From assembly GCA_944390715.1 (NCBI GenBank), contig CALXQS010000002.1, positions 62,001-126,000 of the forward strand: DNA of 64,000 nucleotides. Reading direction: 5' to 3'. The stretch's first letter is position 1; each line of letters begins with the position of its first letter. Position numbers and translations under genes: made by a program. Positions 25,935-33,365 of the stretch are shown one piece after another. Below the pieces are notes generated by a model. The model saw nothing but the letters and a program-made list of their open reading frames with translations, did not search any database and was not told where the DNA came from. The DNA comes from an uncultured Duodenibacillus sp. Lineage in GTDB: Bacteria; Pseudomonadota; Gammaproteobacteria; Burkholderiales; Burkholderiaceae_F.

Positions 25935-26608
25935 CCTCGTTTCCCGTCAGTGTCGACGTAGGTTTGCATTTCGCCTAAGAAAAAATCAATTTCAGCAGCG
26001 ATGGATCCGGATTTGTCTGCTTCGGAAGCTGCTGACAATCTTGAAACGGCAAGTTCAAAAATGGTTACAGGCGTTTTTTGCGCCGTCAGCCTCATGGCCC
26101 AGACGGCAGGCTCGCTGCTGCACTCCGCAGCGTCCGGATTCTGCCAGGCCTCGGGCATGACGGGTTCATAGCGCGCGAGCAGCACCGAGGGGGCTTTGCG
26201 CAACGCTAGCGCGCACTCAATAAATCCCGCAGAGGCTGTTGTTTTTCCGCCGCATACGGCCTTGTGCGCGCTGCGGTCTTTGAGCCAGATTGCCGTGGTG
26301 GCGCCAATGGCGTTGTGTACGCTTAAGGCAAAGGCGGCCGGGCTCATTTCAGCAGACGAACAAAGAGATTCCAGCAGCGTAAAGGAACGGGCAAGGTCTC
26401 CCCAGCTGGAGGCAAAAACCATGGGTTCGTTTTCTTGCGGTTTGAGCTCTGCAATGGCCGAAACCGCGAGCTTGCCAAGCGGCGTCAGGCGTCGTCGAAG
26501 CATGGCCGGAGCGCCTGCGGTAGCGGCGTTGAGCTCTGCGCCTTTCTTTGCAAGATGCGCTTCGCGGGAAAGGGTGCGCACGACAAAATCATCAACAAAT
26601 AAGAGCAT
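25913..26608 (-). CDS. Chain-length-factor-like short ketosynthase of the aryl-polyene cluster
   Basis: A 231-residue protein related to the N-terminal half of beta-ketoacyl synthases. It has FALSVHNAIGATTAIWL where active enzymes have the nucleophile region, and no Cys-His-His triad is visible, so it should be non-catalytic. In the aryl-polyene type II PKS a short ketosynthase-like protein (ApeC in published naming) acts as the partner, or chain-length factor, of the active ketosynthase. The gene lies 9 bp after the methyltransferase gene and overlaps the acyltransferase gene. The length argues for a true short homolog rather than a broken gene. Confidence 0.8.
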   Translation of the reverse strand: MLLFVDDFVVRTLSREAHLAKKGAELNAATAGAPAMLRRRLTPLGKLAVSAIAELKPQENEPMVFASSWGDLARSFTLLESLCSSAEMSPAAFALSVHNAIGATTAIWLKDRSAHKAVCGGKTTASAGFIECALALRKAPSVLLARYEPVMPEAWQNPDAAECSSEPAVWAMRLTAQKTPVTIFELAVSRLSAASEADKSGSIAAEIDFFLGEMQTYVDTDGKRGWLWKKA

Positions 26609-26617
26609 GAGAAGTTC

Positions 26618-27688
26618 TTAGCGTGGTTTGCAGACAAAAAGCGTGTGGCTCACGCCAATATTTGACTTTTCAAACTCAATGTCAAGCCCTGCAGCATCAA
26701 AAATTGCCATAAGCTCCGCACGGCGGTAAAAACGGGAGTTGCCGTTGGCAATCGCCGTAAAGTAAAGCGAAGAAGCCGCAAGACTTAATTGCGCTGCAGG
26801 ATAGGACTGCTGGTCGGTCAGACATTCCAATACGGCAAATCGGCCTTTTTGAGCAAGAAGCGCTTTGGCGCGAAGCAATATGCTCACAGCTTGCTCGGGG
26901 GAAAAGCAGTCTAAAAATTGGCTCATCCAAATGACGTCGCCCTTAAGCTCAATCTGGGGCGCAGCTTGCTGCTCAAGCCAATTGACAGGAGCACAGGAAA
27001 AACGATCCGCGTAGGGGTGGAGCGCTTTGTTTTCCTTTGCCAGAGAGCATTGCTGCGGCAGGTCGATGAGCACGACGCGCGCAGTTTCCGATGCTTTGAG
27101 CATGGCTAGAGCAAATTTGCCTGTGTTGCCGCCAATATCAAGAAGCACCCGCGGGTGCAGCGTTTTTTCAATTAAAGCCGCCAGAGAATCGAAATAACGG
27201 TCTGAGTAGTAGTGGTCGAAGGCAAACCAGCTGCGTCGGGCTCGCTGCGGCAGCTTGGAGAGTCCCGGATAGATCGTGCTCCAGCTGCCAAAGCGTTTGA
27301 GTCCCTCCGGACGGGCAGTTTTTAGAGACTCTTCAAGCGACTCGAGCGCGCCGTAGCAGACATCGGCGGCGAAGTCGAGGTTTACCGAAGTCATTTCATC
27401 AAAAAGCAGGCACTCCCCGGTCTTGGTAAGCTGCAGGGCTCCGTTTTCGGTACGACGGCAGATGTCTGAGGCAACAAGCGCGTCGACAAGAACAGCGACA
27501 GCGTAGGCAGAAAGCCCCGTCTTGTGCTCGATGTCGCTTTCTGAAGCCGGCTCGGTCATGGCGGCAAGAACGCCCAAACGCTTGGCGGCAACGCAAGCCT
27601 GAAAGATGAAGGGAGAAAAGGCGATTTTCTGGGCTTGATGAAGTGCTTCGATGATGCCGCTGTGTTTGTTGGTTTTGCGCTTGATCAT
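26618..27688 (-). CDS. SAM-dependent O-methyltransferase of the aryl-polyene cluster
   Basis: Class I methyltransferase of 356 residues. An N-terminal winged-helix dimerisation domain (about residues 15-95) precedes the SAM-binding glycine motif VLLDIGGNTGKFALAML, a layout typical of aromatic O-methyltransferases. In aryl polyenes the head-group phenol or ring is methylated by such an enzyme (ApeB in published naming), which fits. Its ATG at 27686-27688 lies directly after the right end of the IscB-like element at 27690-28061, so its normal ribosome-binding region may come from the element or have been displaced. Confidence 0.85.
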   Translation of the reverse strand: MIKRKTNKHSGIIEALHQAQKIAFSPFIFQACVAAKRLGVLAAMTEPASESDIEHKTGLSAYAVAVLVDALVASDICRRTENGALQLTKTGECLLFDEMTSVNLDFAADVCYGALESLEESLKTARPEGLKRFGSWSTIYPGLSKLPQRARRSWFAFDHYYSDRYFDSLAALIEKTLHPRVLLDIGGNTGKFALAMLKASETARVVLIDLPQQCSLAKENKALHPYADRFSCAPVNWLEQQAAPQIELKGDVIWMSQFLDCFSPEQAVSILLRAKALLAQKGRFAVLECLTDQQSYPAAQLSLAASSLYFTAIANGNSRFYRRAELMAIFDAAGLDIEFEKSNIGVSHTLFVCKPR

Positions 27689-27743
27689 AGAAAATCGGCG
27701 CGGGAACCTGCGGCTTCAGCCGTGGGAGGAAGCGCCGCCTCCT

Positions 27744-27821
27744 TTTAAGGAGCAGCCTTACTTTTGCCGGTGAGCACGGCATCAAAGGCTGACCTCGTTT
27801 GTTTAAAACAAATACTCTCAA
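27744..27821 (-). pseudogene. 5' remnant of an iscB/isrB-type nuclease gene
   Basis: From a TTG at 27821 the minus strand reads MRVFVLNKRGQPLMPCSP and then AKVRLLLKR, matching the N-terminal PLMP (RRXRR-type) domain of IscB/IsrB proteins. After about 26 codons the match ends, and the frame runs into the right end of the element and on into the methyltransferase gene in the wrong frame. The RuvC, bridge-helix and HNH parts are all missing, so it cannot make an active nuclease. The remnant alone cannot tell IscB from IsrB. Confidence 0.8.
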
Positions 27822-28061
27822 GTTTTGACTCTCCGGTCTTTCGACCGGTTGTGATCCTTCGCCAATGTTGGAAGGGGTTTTGTACCGGCAGCACCGCTCC
27901 TATTTCTCAGAGCTTTCAACCACCGGCCGCAAAGCGCGGGACTAGGATCGACATCCCGCGGTGCCTGTCTATTCCCAACCAACGCAGTCCGCCTTTTGAG
28001 CGGCCTGAGGCGAGACAACCAAGGCTTTCACAAGCCTCTGCCTACAGGCAGGGGTAGTTGA
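27822..28061 (-). ncRNA. Putative omega RNA of an IscB-type element
   Basis: IscB loci encode a guide-bearing omega RNA immediately upstream of iscB, starting from the element's left end; this segment has exactly that position relative to the iscB remnant. Minus-strand stems that can be read directly include CTGCC-TGTA-GGCAG, GGCTT-GTGA-AAGCC, CGCGGGA with TCCCGCG around a 12-nt loop, and CCGGTC-GAAA-GACCGG near the end. The guide would be the roughly 16 nt just outside the left end (28062-28077 on this strand), which is the 3' end of the ketosynthase gene. The first 142 nt recur at 63439-63580. Expression is not known. Confidence 0.75.
27920..28061 (-). repeat. 142 bp repeat, copy 1 (left-end half of the element)
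   Basis: About 96% identical (6 mismatches counted by eye) to 63439-63580 on the same strand. The shared part ends exactly at TCAAC on the left-end side and at GCGGCCGGTGG on the inner side. The mismatches fall partly in places that keep stems paired, but this was judged by eye only. Confidence 0.9.
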
Positions 28062-28064
28062 CCC

Positions 28065-29312
28065 CTAAGCGTCTTTATATCGCCCGAAAATAAGTGAAGT
28101 GTTGATGCCGCCAAAGGCAAAGTTGTTGCTCATCACATGGTCGGTTTCAATTTTTCTGGGTTCGTTCATGATGTAGTCGAGCTTTGCACAGTCCTGCGCC
28201 GGCGCTGTGAGATTTATGTTGGGGGCAAACCAGCCTTCGTTCATCATGCAGATCGACATCCAGGACTCGAGAGACCCGCAGGCCCCCAGCGTGTGCCCCA
28301 TGTAGCTTTTGAGTGTTGATACGGGGGTTTGGCTGCCGAAGACGGAAAAAGTAGCGGCAGATTCAGCCGCATCTCCGCGATCGGTTCCGGTGCCGTGGGC
28401 GTTGACGTAGCCGATGTCCGAGGGCTGAAGCCCGGCATCATCCAGAGCAAGCTGCATGGCGCGTGCCATTTGCTCGGCCTGCGGAGAGGTGATGTGAGCG
28501 CCGTCGGAGTTTGTTCCGAACCCCAGAATCTCTGCGTAGATGTGCGCTCCGCGCTTTAATGCGTGACCAAGCTCTTCAAGAATCAGCGTGCAGCCGCCTT
28601 CGCCGATGACAAGACCGTCGCGACGGGCGTCAAAAGGACGGGGCGTAAGCTGCGGCTCGTCATTGAATTCCGTGCTGGTGGCAAAAAGCGTATCGAAAAT
28701 CGCGGCATCCGAAGCGTCGAGCTCTTCGCTGCCGCCGGCAATCATGACTTTGGCTTTGCCGGCCAGAATGCTTTCATAGGCGTAGCCGATTGCTTGCGAA
28801 GACGAGGTGCAGGCTGAGCTTGTCGTTATGATTCGTCCGCGAATGCCGAAGAAAATGCCGATGTTCACGGGCGCTGTGTGCGCCATCATCCGGATGTACG
28901 TGTTGGCGTTCATGCCTCGCGTTGTGCGATGCAGCACAAGTTCGGCGATATCGCCGATAGCGCTTGGCGTTCCGGAACAGGAGCCGTAAGCAATGCCGAT
29001 GTCGCCGGAGGCGAGAAACGTCGGATCGGCAAGACCGGCGTCGTCGAGAGCCATTTCCGTTGCACGCACGCCGAGAACGCCGACGCGGCCCATGCTTCGA
29101 AGGCTTTTGCGGTTGTAGCGGCATTTGTCGAGTTCAAAAGGTGCGGCAGGACAGCCGACCTGCGTGCGCAGTCCCTGGATGGTTGTCCAGTCCTGAATTT
29201 TTTGTACGGCATTGGTGCACGACAGCAGCTTGGTGCGTACGCTGCGCCAGTCGTTTCCAAGCGGACTGATGGCGCCGAAGCCGGTAACGACGACGCGAGG
29301 CTTGCGGTTCAT
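28065..29312 (-). CDS. Beta-ketoacyl-ACP synthase (FabF-like) of the aryl-polyene cluster
   Basis: Condensing enzyme of 415 residues with the full Cys-His-His triad: Cys168 in SSACTSSSQA, His306 in NAHGTGTDRGD, His340 in YMGHTLGACGS. It should extend the polyene chain with malonyl units, probably with the short ketosynthase-like partner. It overlaps the ketoreductase gene by 4 bp at its start. Its stop codon lies 4 bp from the left end of the IscB-like element, and the last codons would supply that element's RNA guide. In published naming it corresponds to one of the ApeO/ApeR pair. Confidence 0.9.
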   Translation of the reverse strand: MNRKPRVVVTGFGAISPLGNDWRSVRTKLLSCTNAVQKIQDWTTIQGLRTQVGCPAAPFELDKCRYNRKSLRSMGRVGVLGVRATEMALDDAGLADPTFLASGDIGIAYGSCSGTPSAIGDIAELVLHRTTRGMNANTYIRMMAHTAPVNIGIFFGIRGRIITTSSACTSSSQAIGYAYESILAGKAKVMIAGGSEELDASDAAIFDTLFATSTEFNDEPQLTPRPFDARRDGLVIGEGGCTLILEELGHALKRGAHIYAEILGFGTNSDGAHITSPQAEQMARAMQLALDDAGLQPSDIGYVNAHGTGTDRGDAAESAATFSVFGSQTPVSTLKSYMGHTLGACGSLESWMSICMMNEGWFAPNINLTAPAQDCAKLDYIMNEPRKIETDHVMSNNFAFGGINTSLIFGRYKDA

Positions 29313-30040
29313 GAAAGGCCTCCGTTGATCTGAATAACCTGACGAGTGATGTAGCCTGCTTCGGGCTTCATCAAGAACGCAATCAGTGCAGCGACTTCTT
29401 GCGGCGTTCCTGTGCGGCGCATCGGGATGGCCGGCAGCGCGTATTTTTTGACCTCTTCGGTTACCATGCCCGTGTCGATCAATCCTGGGGCCACGGCATT
29501 GACCGTGATGGCTCGGCTTGCCAATTCAACGGCAAGCGCCTTGGCCGCTCCAATCAGGCCGGCTTTTGCCGCCGAGTAGTTGACCTGGCCGCGGTTGCCC
29601 ATGACGCCGGAGACAGAACTGACGACCACGATGCGCCCAGGCTTGCGGCGGCGCACCATCGGCATCAACATGGGCTGCACGACGTTGAAAAATCCATTGA
29701 GATCTGTGTCAATGACCTGCTCCCAGTCCTGCGGCGCCATGGCGGCAAAGGTGCCGTCGGCGGTGATGCCCGCATTGACGACGATGCCGTAATAGGCTCC
29801 GTGTTCGGCAATGTCGCCTTCAAGCAGGCGGGCAGCCGCATCGCGGTCGCGTACGTCGAAGGCGAGCATGCGGGGATGTCCGCCGAAGGCGGCAGCTGCC
29901 TCAAGGGTGTCCTGCAGCGCTTGAGAGCGGCAAGAACCATGCACGACGACGTCGAAGCCATCGCGAGCCAAAGCAAGAGCCGTTGCTCGTCCGATGCCGC
30001 GGGAAGCTCCGGTGATAAGTACGGATAAGCGCTCAGTCAT
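29309..30040 (-). CDS. 3-ketoacyl-ACP reductase (FabG-like) of the aryl-polyene cluster
   Basis: Short-chain dehydrogenase of 243 residues from the ATG at 30040, which overlaps the dehydratase stop (ATGA); the longer upstream frame lies inside the dehydratase gene. It has the NADP-binding ITGASRGIGRATALALA, the catalytic Ser in VVVSSVSGV, YSAAKAGLIGAAKA (Tyr and Lys of YxxxK), and the conserved NAVAPGLIDTGM. It should reduce each 3-keto intermediate before dehydration to build the conjugated polyene. Corresponds to ApeQ in published naming. Confidence 0.92.
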   Translation of the reverse strand: MTERLSVLITGASRGIGRATALALARDGFDVVVHGSCRSQALQDTLEAAAAFGGHPRMLAFDVRDRDAAARLLEGDIAEHGAYYGIVVNAGITADGTFAAMAPQDWEQVIDTDLNGFFNVVQPMLMPMVRRRKPGRIVVVSSVSGVMGNRGQVNYSAAKAGLIGAAKALAVELASRAITVNAVAPGLIDTGMVTEEVKKYALPAIPMRRTGTPQEVAALIAFLMKPEAGYITRQVIQINGGLS

Positions 30041-30513
30041 TTCGAGAAAACAGATAAATCTTTTGGTTGATAAACAGTAAGAGTTGCTCGTGCGGCTTCT
30101 TCCTCTCCAATAAGCGCATGGCACTCAAACTGGCTTGGCAGCACATTGTCGCCCAGATACAGGCAACGGCTTTTTAGCTGGACGGTCTCTCCTTCAAGAA
30201 GAGGGCGTGCGCGGCAGCTGAAGCTGCGGGTGCCTAAAAGAAAGCCGATGCGGGGTTTGCCGCCGGTCAACGTGCGTTCGCGCAGTCCTGCCCAGCAGCC
30301 GACGCACTGCGCCATCAGCTCCAGCAAAAGAGCGTTCGAAGCTTCTTTCTTTTCATTAAGAAAGAGATGGTGCTCTTCACCGATTTTGGCATAAGCGCAA
30401 AGCTGCGATTCATCGGCATTCACAATGCCCGAGATGAGCATCATCGGAGGGCGGTGCGGCAGCAGTTCCTGCGGCAGCGGGTAGGCTGGATTGTGAACAA
30501 AGGTTTGGTGCAT
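30037..30513 (-). CDS. Hotdog-fold 3-hydroxyacyl-ACP dehydratase of the aryl-polyene cluster
   Basis: A 158-residue hotdog protein with LLPHRPPMMLISGI near the start and LLLELMAQCVGCWAG on the central helix. This is the ELMAQ pattern of the dehydratase family found in aryl-polyene loci (ApeP in published naming). The Glu is in place, unlike in the hotdog domain fused to the ligase, so this is the better candidate for the working dehydratase. It is translationally coupled to the ketoreductase (4 bp overlap) and sits 10 bp after the first ketosynthase. Confidence 0.85.
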   Translation of the reverse strand: MHQTFVHNPAYPLPQELLPHRPPMMLISGIVNADESQLCAYAKIGEEHHLFLNEKKEASNALLLELMAQCVGCWAGLRERTLTGGKPRIGFLLGTRSFSCRARPLLEGETVQLKSRCLYLGDNVLPSQFECHALIGEEEAARATLTVYQPKDLSVFSK

Positions 30514-30523
30514 GACTTTTTAA

Positions 30524-31696
30524 TCAAGGGGCGCTGAACACGATGCTGGCGTTCGAACCCCCGAAGGCAAAGGCGTTGGTCAAAACGGCTCTGACAGGAC
30601 GACCCAGCTCGCAGGCTTCTTCAAGAATCCGTGCGGCAAGAGCAGGATCGGCCGGGTAGTCCGATGCATTGGCCGCCAGGCGTCCGCGAGGATTGTCCGT
30701 CAGGTGCGCGGCAGCAATGGCGGCCTGCAGCGCACCGGCTCCGGCCAGCGTGTGGCCGGTGAGTCTTTTGTAGGAAGCCATAGGGACGTTTTGGCCGAAA
30801 ATGCGGCCCGCGGCGAGAGCTTCCATTTGATCATTATGAACGGTGCCTGTGCCGTGCGCGCTGACAAGATCGATGTCTTCGGCGCTCAGATCGGCGTCGG
30901 CAAGTGCGCCGCGCATGGCTGCTTCAGCACCGGCGCCGGAGGGATCAGGTGCGGAGAAGTGGTATGCATCGCACGTTTCAAAACCTCCGGCAACGGCCAT
31001 GAAGCTGCTTTGGGTTTTATTTTTGACCAGAGCAACAAGCGCGCCGCCTTCGCCGAGGTTGATGCCGTTTCGCTCGCGGCTGAAGGGAGCGCACGGCGCG
31101 TCGCTTACTGCTCCAAGAGCGGCAAAGCCGCTGGTCGTAAAGCGCGACAGACTGTCAACGCCTCCGGCAATGACAAAATCGGCAAGACCGCTCTCTAAAA
31201 GTTCAATGCCGGACAAAATCGCCATGCTGCCTGAGGCGCAGGCGTTGCTGATCGTGTAGGCAGGGCCCGTGATGCCTAATCTGTCGGCGATAAAGTGCGC
31301 CGGTTCGTCAAGGTTGAGCGCGCGGATGCAGAAGTCCTCAGGCAAACGGCTGGTTGATGCCCGCAGCTGCATGGCGGCTTCAACTTCAGGCATCCCGGAG
31401 GTGCAGGCGCCGATTACGACGGCGCAGCGGTGCGCTCCTGCCTCTTTGATGCGGGCGGACAGATCCGGCATCTGCACAAGACAGGCCTCGATGAGGCGTG
31501 CCGTGCGCGGCAGGCGTGTCGTGCCGAGCCAGGCATCGTCGACGACGCCGACCGGCACCGGGCGGCCGCAGAGATCTTTGCAAATTTGTAAACAATTTCT
31601 GTTCGGTGCAAACAGGCTGCGGCGCAGCTGTTTAAGACCAACGCCGGCGGACGAAATGGTGCCGAGACTTTCAATGTAGGCTCTGCAGCGGGGCAT
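30524..31696 (-). CDS. Beta-ketoacyl-ACP synthase, first gene of the aryl-polyene operon
   Basis: Ketosynthase of 390 residues with Cys153 in NACASGSMA, His281 in SAHGTGTVHND and His315 in LTGHTLAGAG, so the triad is intact. It begins the minus-strand run KS-DH-KR-KS, then, after the element, MT-KSlike-AT-ACP-ACP-membrane protein-ligase/DH-GT-AT. This order, with the exporter pair missing, matches aryl-polyene clusters of E. coli/Xenorhabdus type in rotated form. The promoter should be in the 251 bp gap shared with the divergent pgi gene; no clear operator was recognised there. Confidence 0.9.
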   Translation of the reverse strand: MPRCRAYIESLGTISSAGVGLKQLRRSLFAPNRNCLQICKDLCGRPVPVGVVDDAWLGTTRLPRTARLIEACLVQMPDLSARIKEAGAHRCAVVIGACTSGMPEVEAAMQLRASTSRLPEDFCIRALNLDEPAHFIADRLGITGPAYTISNACASGSMAILSGIELLESGLADFVIAGGVDSLSRFTTSGFAALGAVSDAPCAPFSRERNGINLGEGGALVALVKNKTQSSFMAVAGGFETCDAYHFSAPDPSGAGAEAAMRGALADADLSAEDIDLVSAHGTGTVHNDQMEALAAGRIFGQNVPMASYKRLTGHTLAGAGALQAAIAAAHLTDNPRGRLAANASDYPADPALAARILEEACELGRPVRAVLTNAFAFGGSNASIVFSAP

Positions 31697-31947
31697 CGAA
31701 GCAAATTAGAGGTTGTTGTAAATGCGCCATTGTAACAGTTCGCTTTCATTTGCCTTCGTTGATGCAGAAACGAGTGTTAACGACCGATGCCGAGAAGTTT
31801 GTCAGTTGAATCTGCGCCGGAACTGCTCTTGGGCTAGACTAATCGGTAGCAAAAACAAGCTGCGCTGCAAGAGGCTGCTGAAGGCGGCCTGGGCGGTTGC
31901 GTGCTTAAAAAAGCAAAATTTCTTTTTTTTCAAAGCAGTATCAGAAA

Positions 31948-33357
31948 ATGACAGAGTGCACGATGCCCTTTTTACGGGATGACGTCCAAAACACCAAGAG
32001 AACAATTTGCGGTCTGACGATTGACTTCGGACGGCAGCGCATGACGGCCGAAGACCTCAAAGGACTCTACGCGCTTGCTCGCGAAAAAGGTGTTCTTGAG
32101 CAAAATGCGGCCATGCGCCGAGGCGAAATCGTCAACCCCAGCGAGGGTCGTGCGGCTTTGCACACGGCTCTTCGCGACCCTCGCGTGAACGCGCCTTTTC
32201 ATGCGGATGTCGATCGCGCGCTTGAGCGCATCTGCTTGTTCGCCGACAGGGTTCGCAGCGGCCGCTATTGCGGCTGCCGCGGCGACAAGATTACCGACGT
32301 CATCAATATCGGCATCGGCGGTTCGGAAATGGGTCCTCGCACCGTATACCACGCGCTGCGTTCGACGCAGCCCTCCATACGGCTTCATTTTTTGAGTGCT
32401 GCCGACGGCGTGAGCTTTGATCGGATTGTGGGACAGCTCAACCCCTTCAAGACGCTGGTCATCGTATCTTCCAAGAGCTTCAAGACGCGTGAAACTGCCG
32501 TCAATGCAGCAGCAATTGATCAGTGGCTTCTTGAGAGCGGCATTGCCGGCGAGGATCGCTCTCAGCACATGCTGGTTGTTTCAGCCAATCCGAAGGCGGC
32601 CGAGGAGATGAATTTGCCGGCAGAGAATCTGTTTCCAATTTGGGAGTGGGTTGGAGGACGCTTTTCCGTCTGGTCGGCCATCGGACTGGCCGATGCCATT
32701 GCCCTAGGGTCGGATACGTTTTTGGCGCTGCTTGCCGGGGCTCATGCCATGGACATGCATGTGGAATCGGCCGACGAGGAGGAAAATCTGCCGCTTTTGA
32801 TGGCGCTTGTGAGCTATTGGAATTCTGTTCGTTTGGGTGTTGCCCAGCACTGCATCCTGCCCTACGACGAAAGACTGCGCGTGATGGTTTCCTGGCTTCA
32901 GCAGCTCGAGATGGAAAGCCTCGGCAAAAATACGTCTGTGCACGGCGATCCGGTGAGCGGACACACAGGCCAGGGAATCTGGGGCGGACACGGCAACGAG
33001 TCGCAGCACTCGTTTTATCAGTGGCTTAGAGAGGGAACTGCAAGCAGCTCGATTGACCTCTTGTGGTGCGAAAAGCCCGGTCATCGTCATGCCGAGCTGC
33101 ATCGGGTGCTGATTGCCAACGCTAAGGCGCAGGCCGAAGCGCTCGTGACGCGCGAAAACGGCGGTTGGTTCAATGCCGTCACGACGGTGAGCATTGATGA
33201 GCTTGACGCGGCACGGCTGGGAGCATTGATGGCGCTCTACGAGCACAAGACTACGATGCTCGGCACCCTTTACGGCATCAATCCCTTCGATCAGCCCGGC
33301 GTCGAATTCGGCAAGAAGCTCTCGCGAAAGGCCGAAAGCAGCGTTGAGTTCAAGTAA
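31948..33357 (+). CDS. pgi: Pgi, glucose-6-phosphate isomerase (short form)
   Basis: Interconverts glucose 6-phosphate and fructose 6-phosphate. Both family signatures are present: ENLFPIWEWVGGRFSVWSA and the C-terminal GINPFDQPGVEFGKKL, together with INIGIGGSEMGPR and the catalytic Glu/His neighbourhood (GHGNESQHSFYQW). At 469 residues it is about 80 shorter than E. coli Pgi (549), mostly in the N-terminal arm. It is followed 8 bp later by waaC, so the gene may be part of the LPS run. Confidence 0.95.
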   Translation: MTECTMPFLRDDVQNTKRTICGLTIDFGRQRMTAEDLKGLYALAREKGVLEQNAAMRRGEIVNPSEGRAALHTALRDPRVNAPFHADVDRALERICLFADRVRSGRYCGCRGDKITDVINIGIGGSEMGPRTVYHALRSTQPSIRLHFLSAADGVSFDRIVGQLNPFKTLVIVSSKSFKTRETAVNAAAIDQWLLESGIAGEDRSQHMLVVSANPKAAEEMNLPAENLFPIWEWVGGRFSVWSAIGLADAIALGSDTFLALLAGAHAMDMHVESADEEENLPLLMALVSYWNSVRLGVAQHCILPYDERLRVMVSWLQQLEMESLGKNTSVHGDPVSGHTGQGIWGGHGNESQHSFYQWLREGTASSSIDLLWCEKPGHRHAELHRVLIANAKAQAEALVTRENGGWFNAVTTVSIDELDAARLGALMALYEHKTTMLGTLYGINPFDQPGVEFGKKLSRKAESSVEFK

Positions 33358-33365
33358 AAAGTCTT

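Larger units (their letters stand above)
27690..28061 (-). mobile_element. Non-autonomous IscB/IS200-IS605-like element inside the aryl-polyene operon
   Basis: This 372 bp stretch fills the gap between the second ketosynthase (stop at 28065) and the methyltransferase (start 27688); nearly all other genes of the operon overlap or abut. Read on the minus strand it holds: a left end, TCAACTACCCCTGCC; a long structured segment (27822-28061); about 26 codons with the PLMP motif of IscB/IsrB nucleases (27744-27821); and a right end with a small subterminal hairpin CGGCT-TC-AGCCG (27711-27722) between GGCGC and GCGCC. No transposase or nuclease reading frame is intact. I interpret it as an internally deleted element. 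Boundaries are estimated from the gene edges and from the second copy at 63439-63580. Confidence 0.8.

Noticed and set aside
27399..27740. Remainder of the minus-strand frame after the PLMP remnant as a protein.
   Set aside because: It runs antiparallel-frame through the methyltransferase gene (low-complexity Arg/Cys-rich), so it is a shadow frame, not an IscB body.
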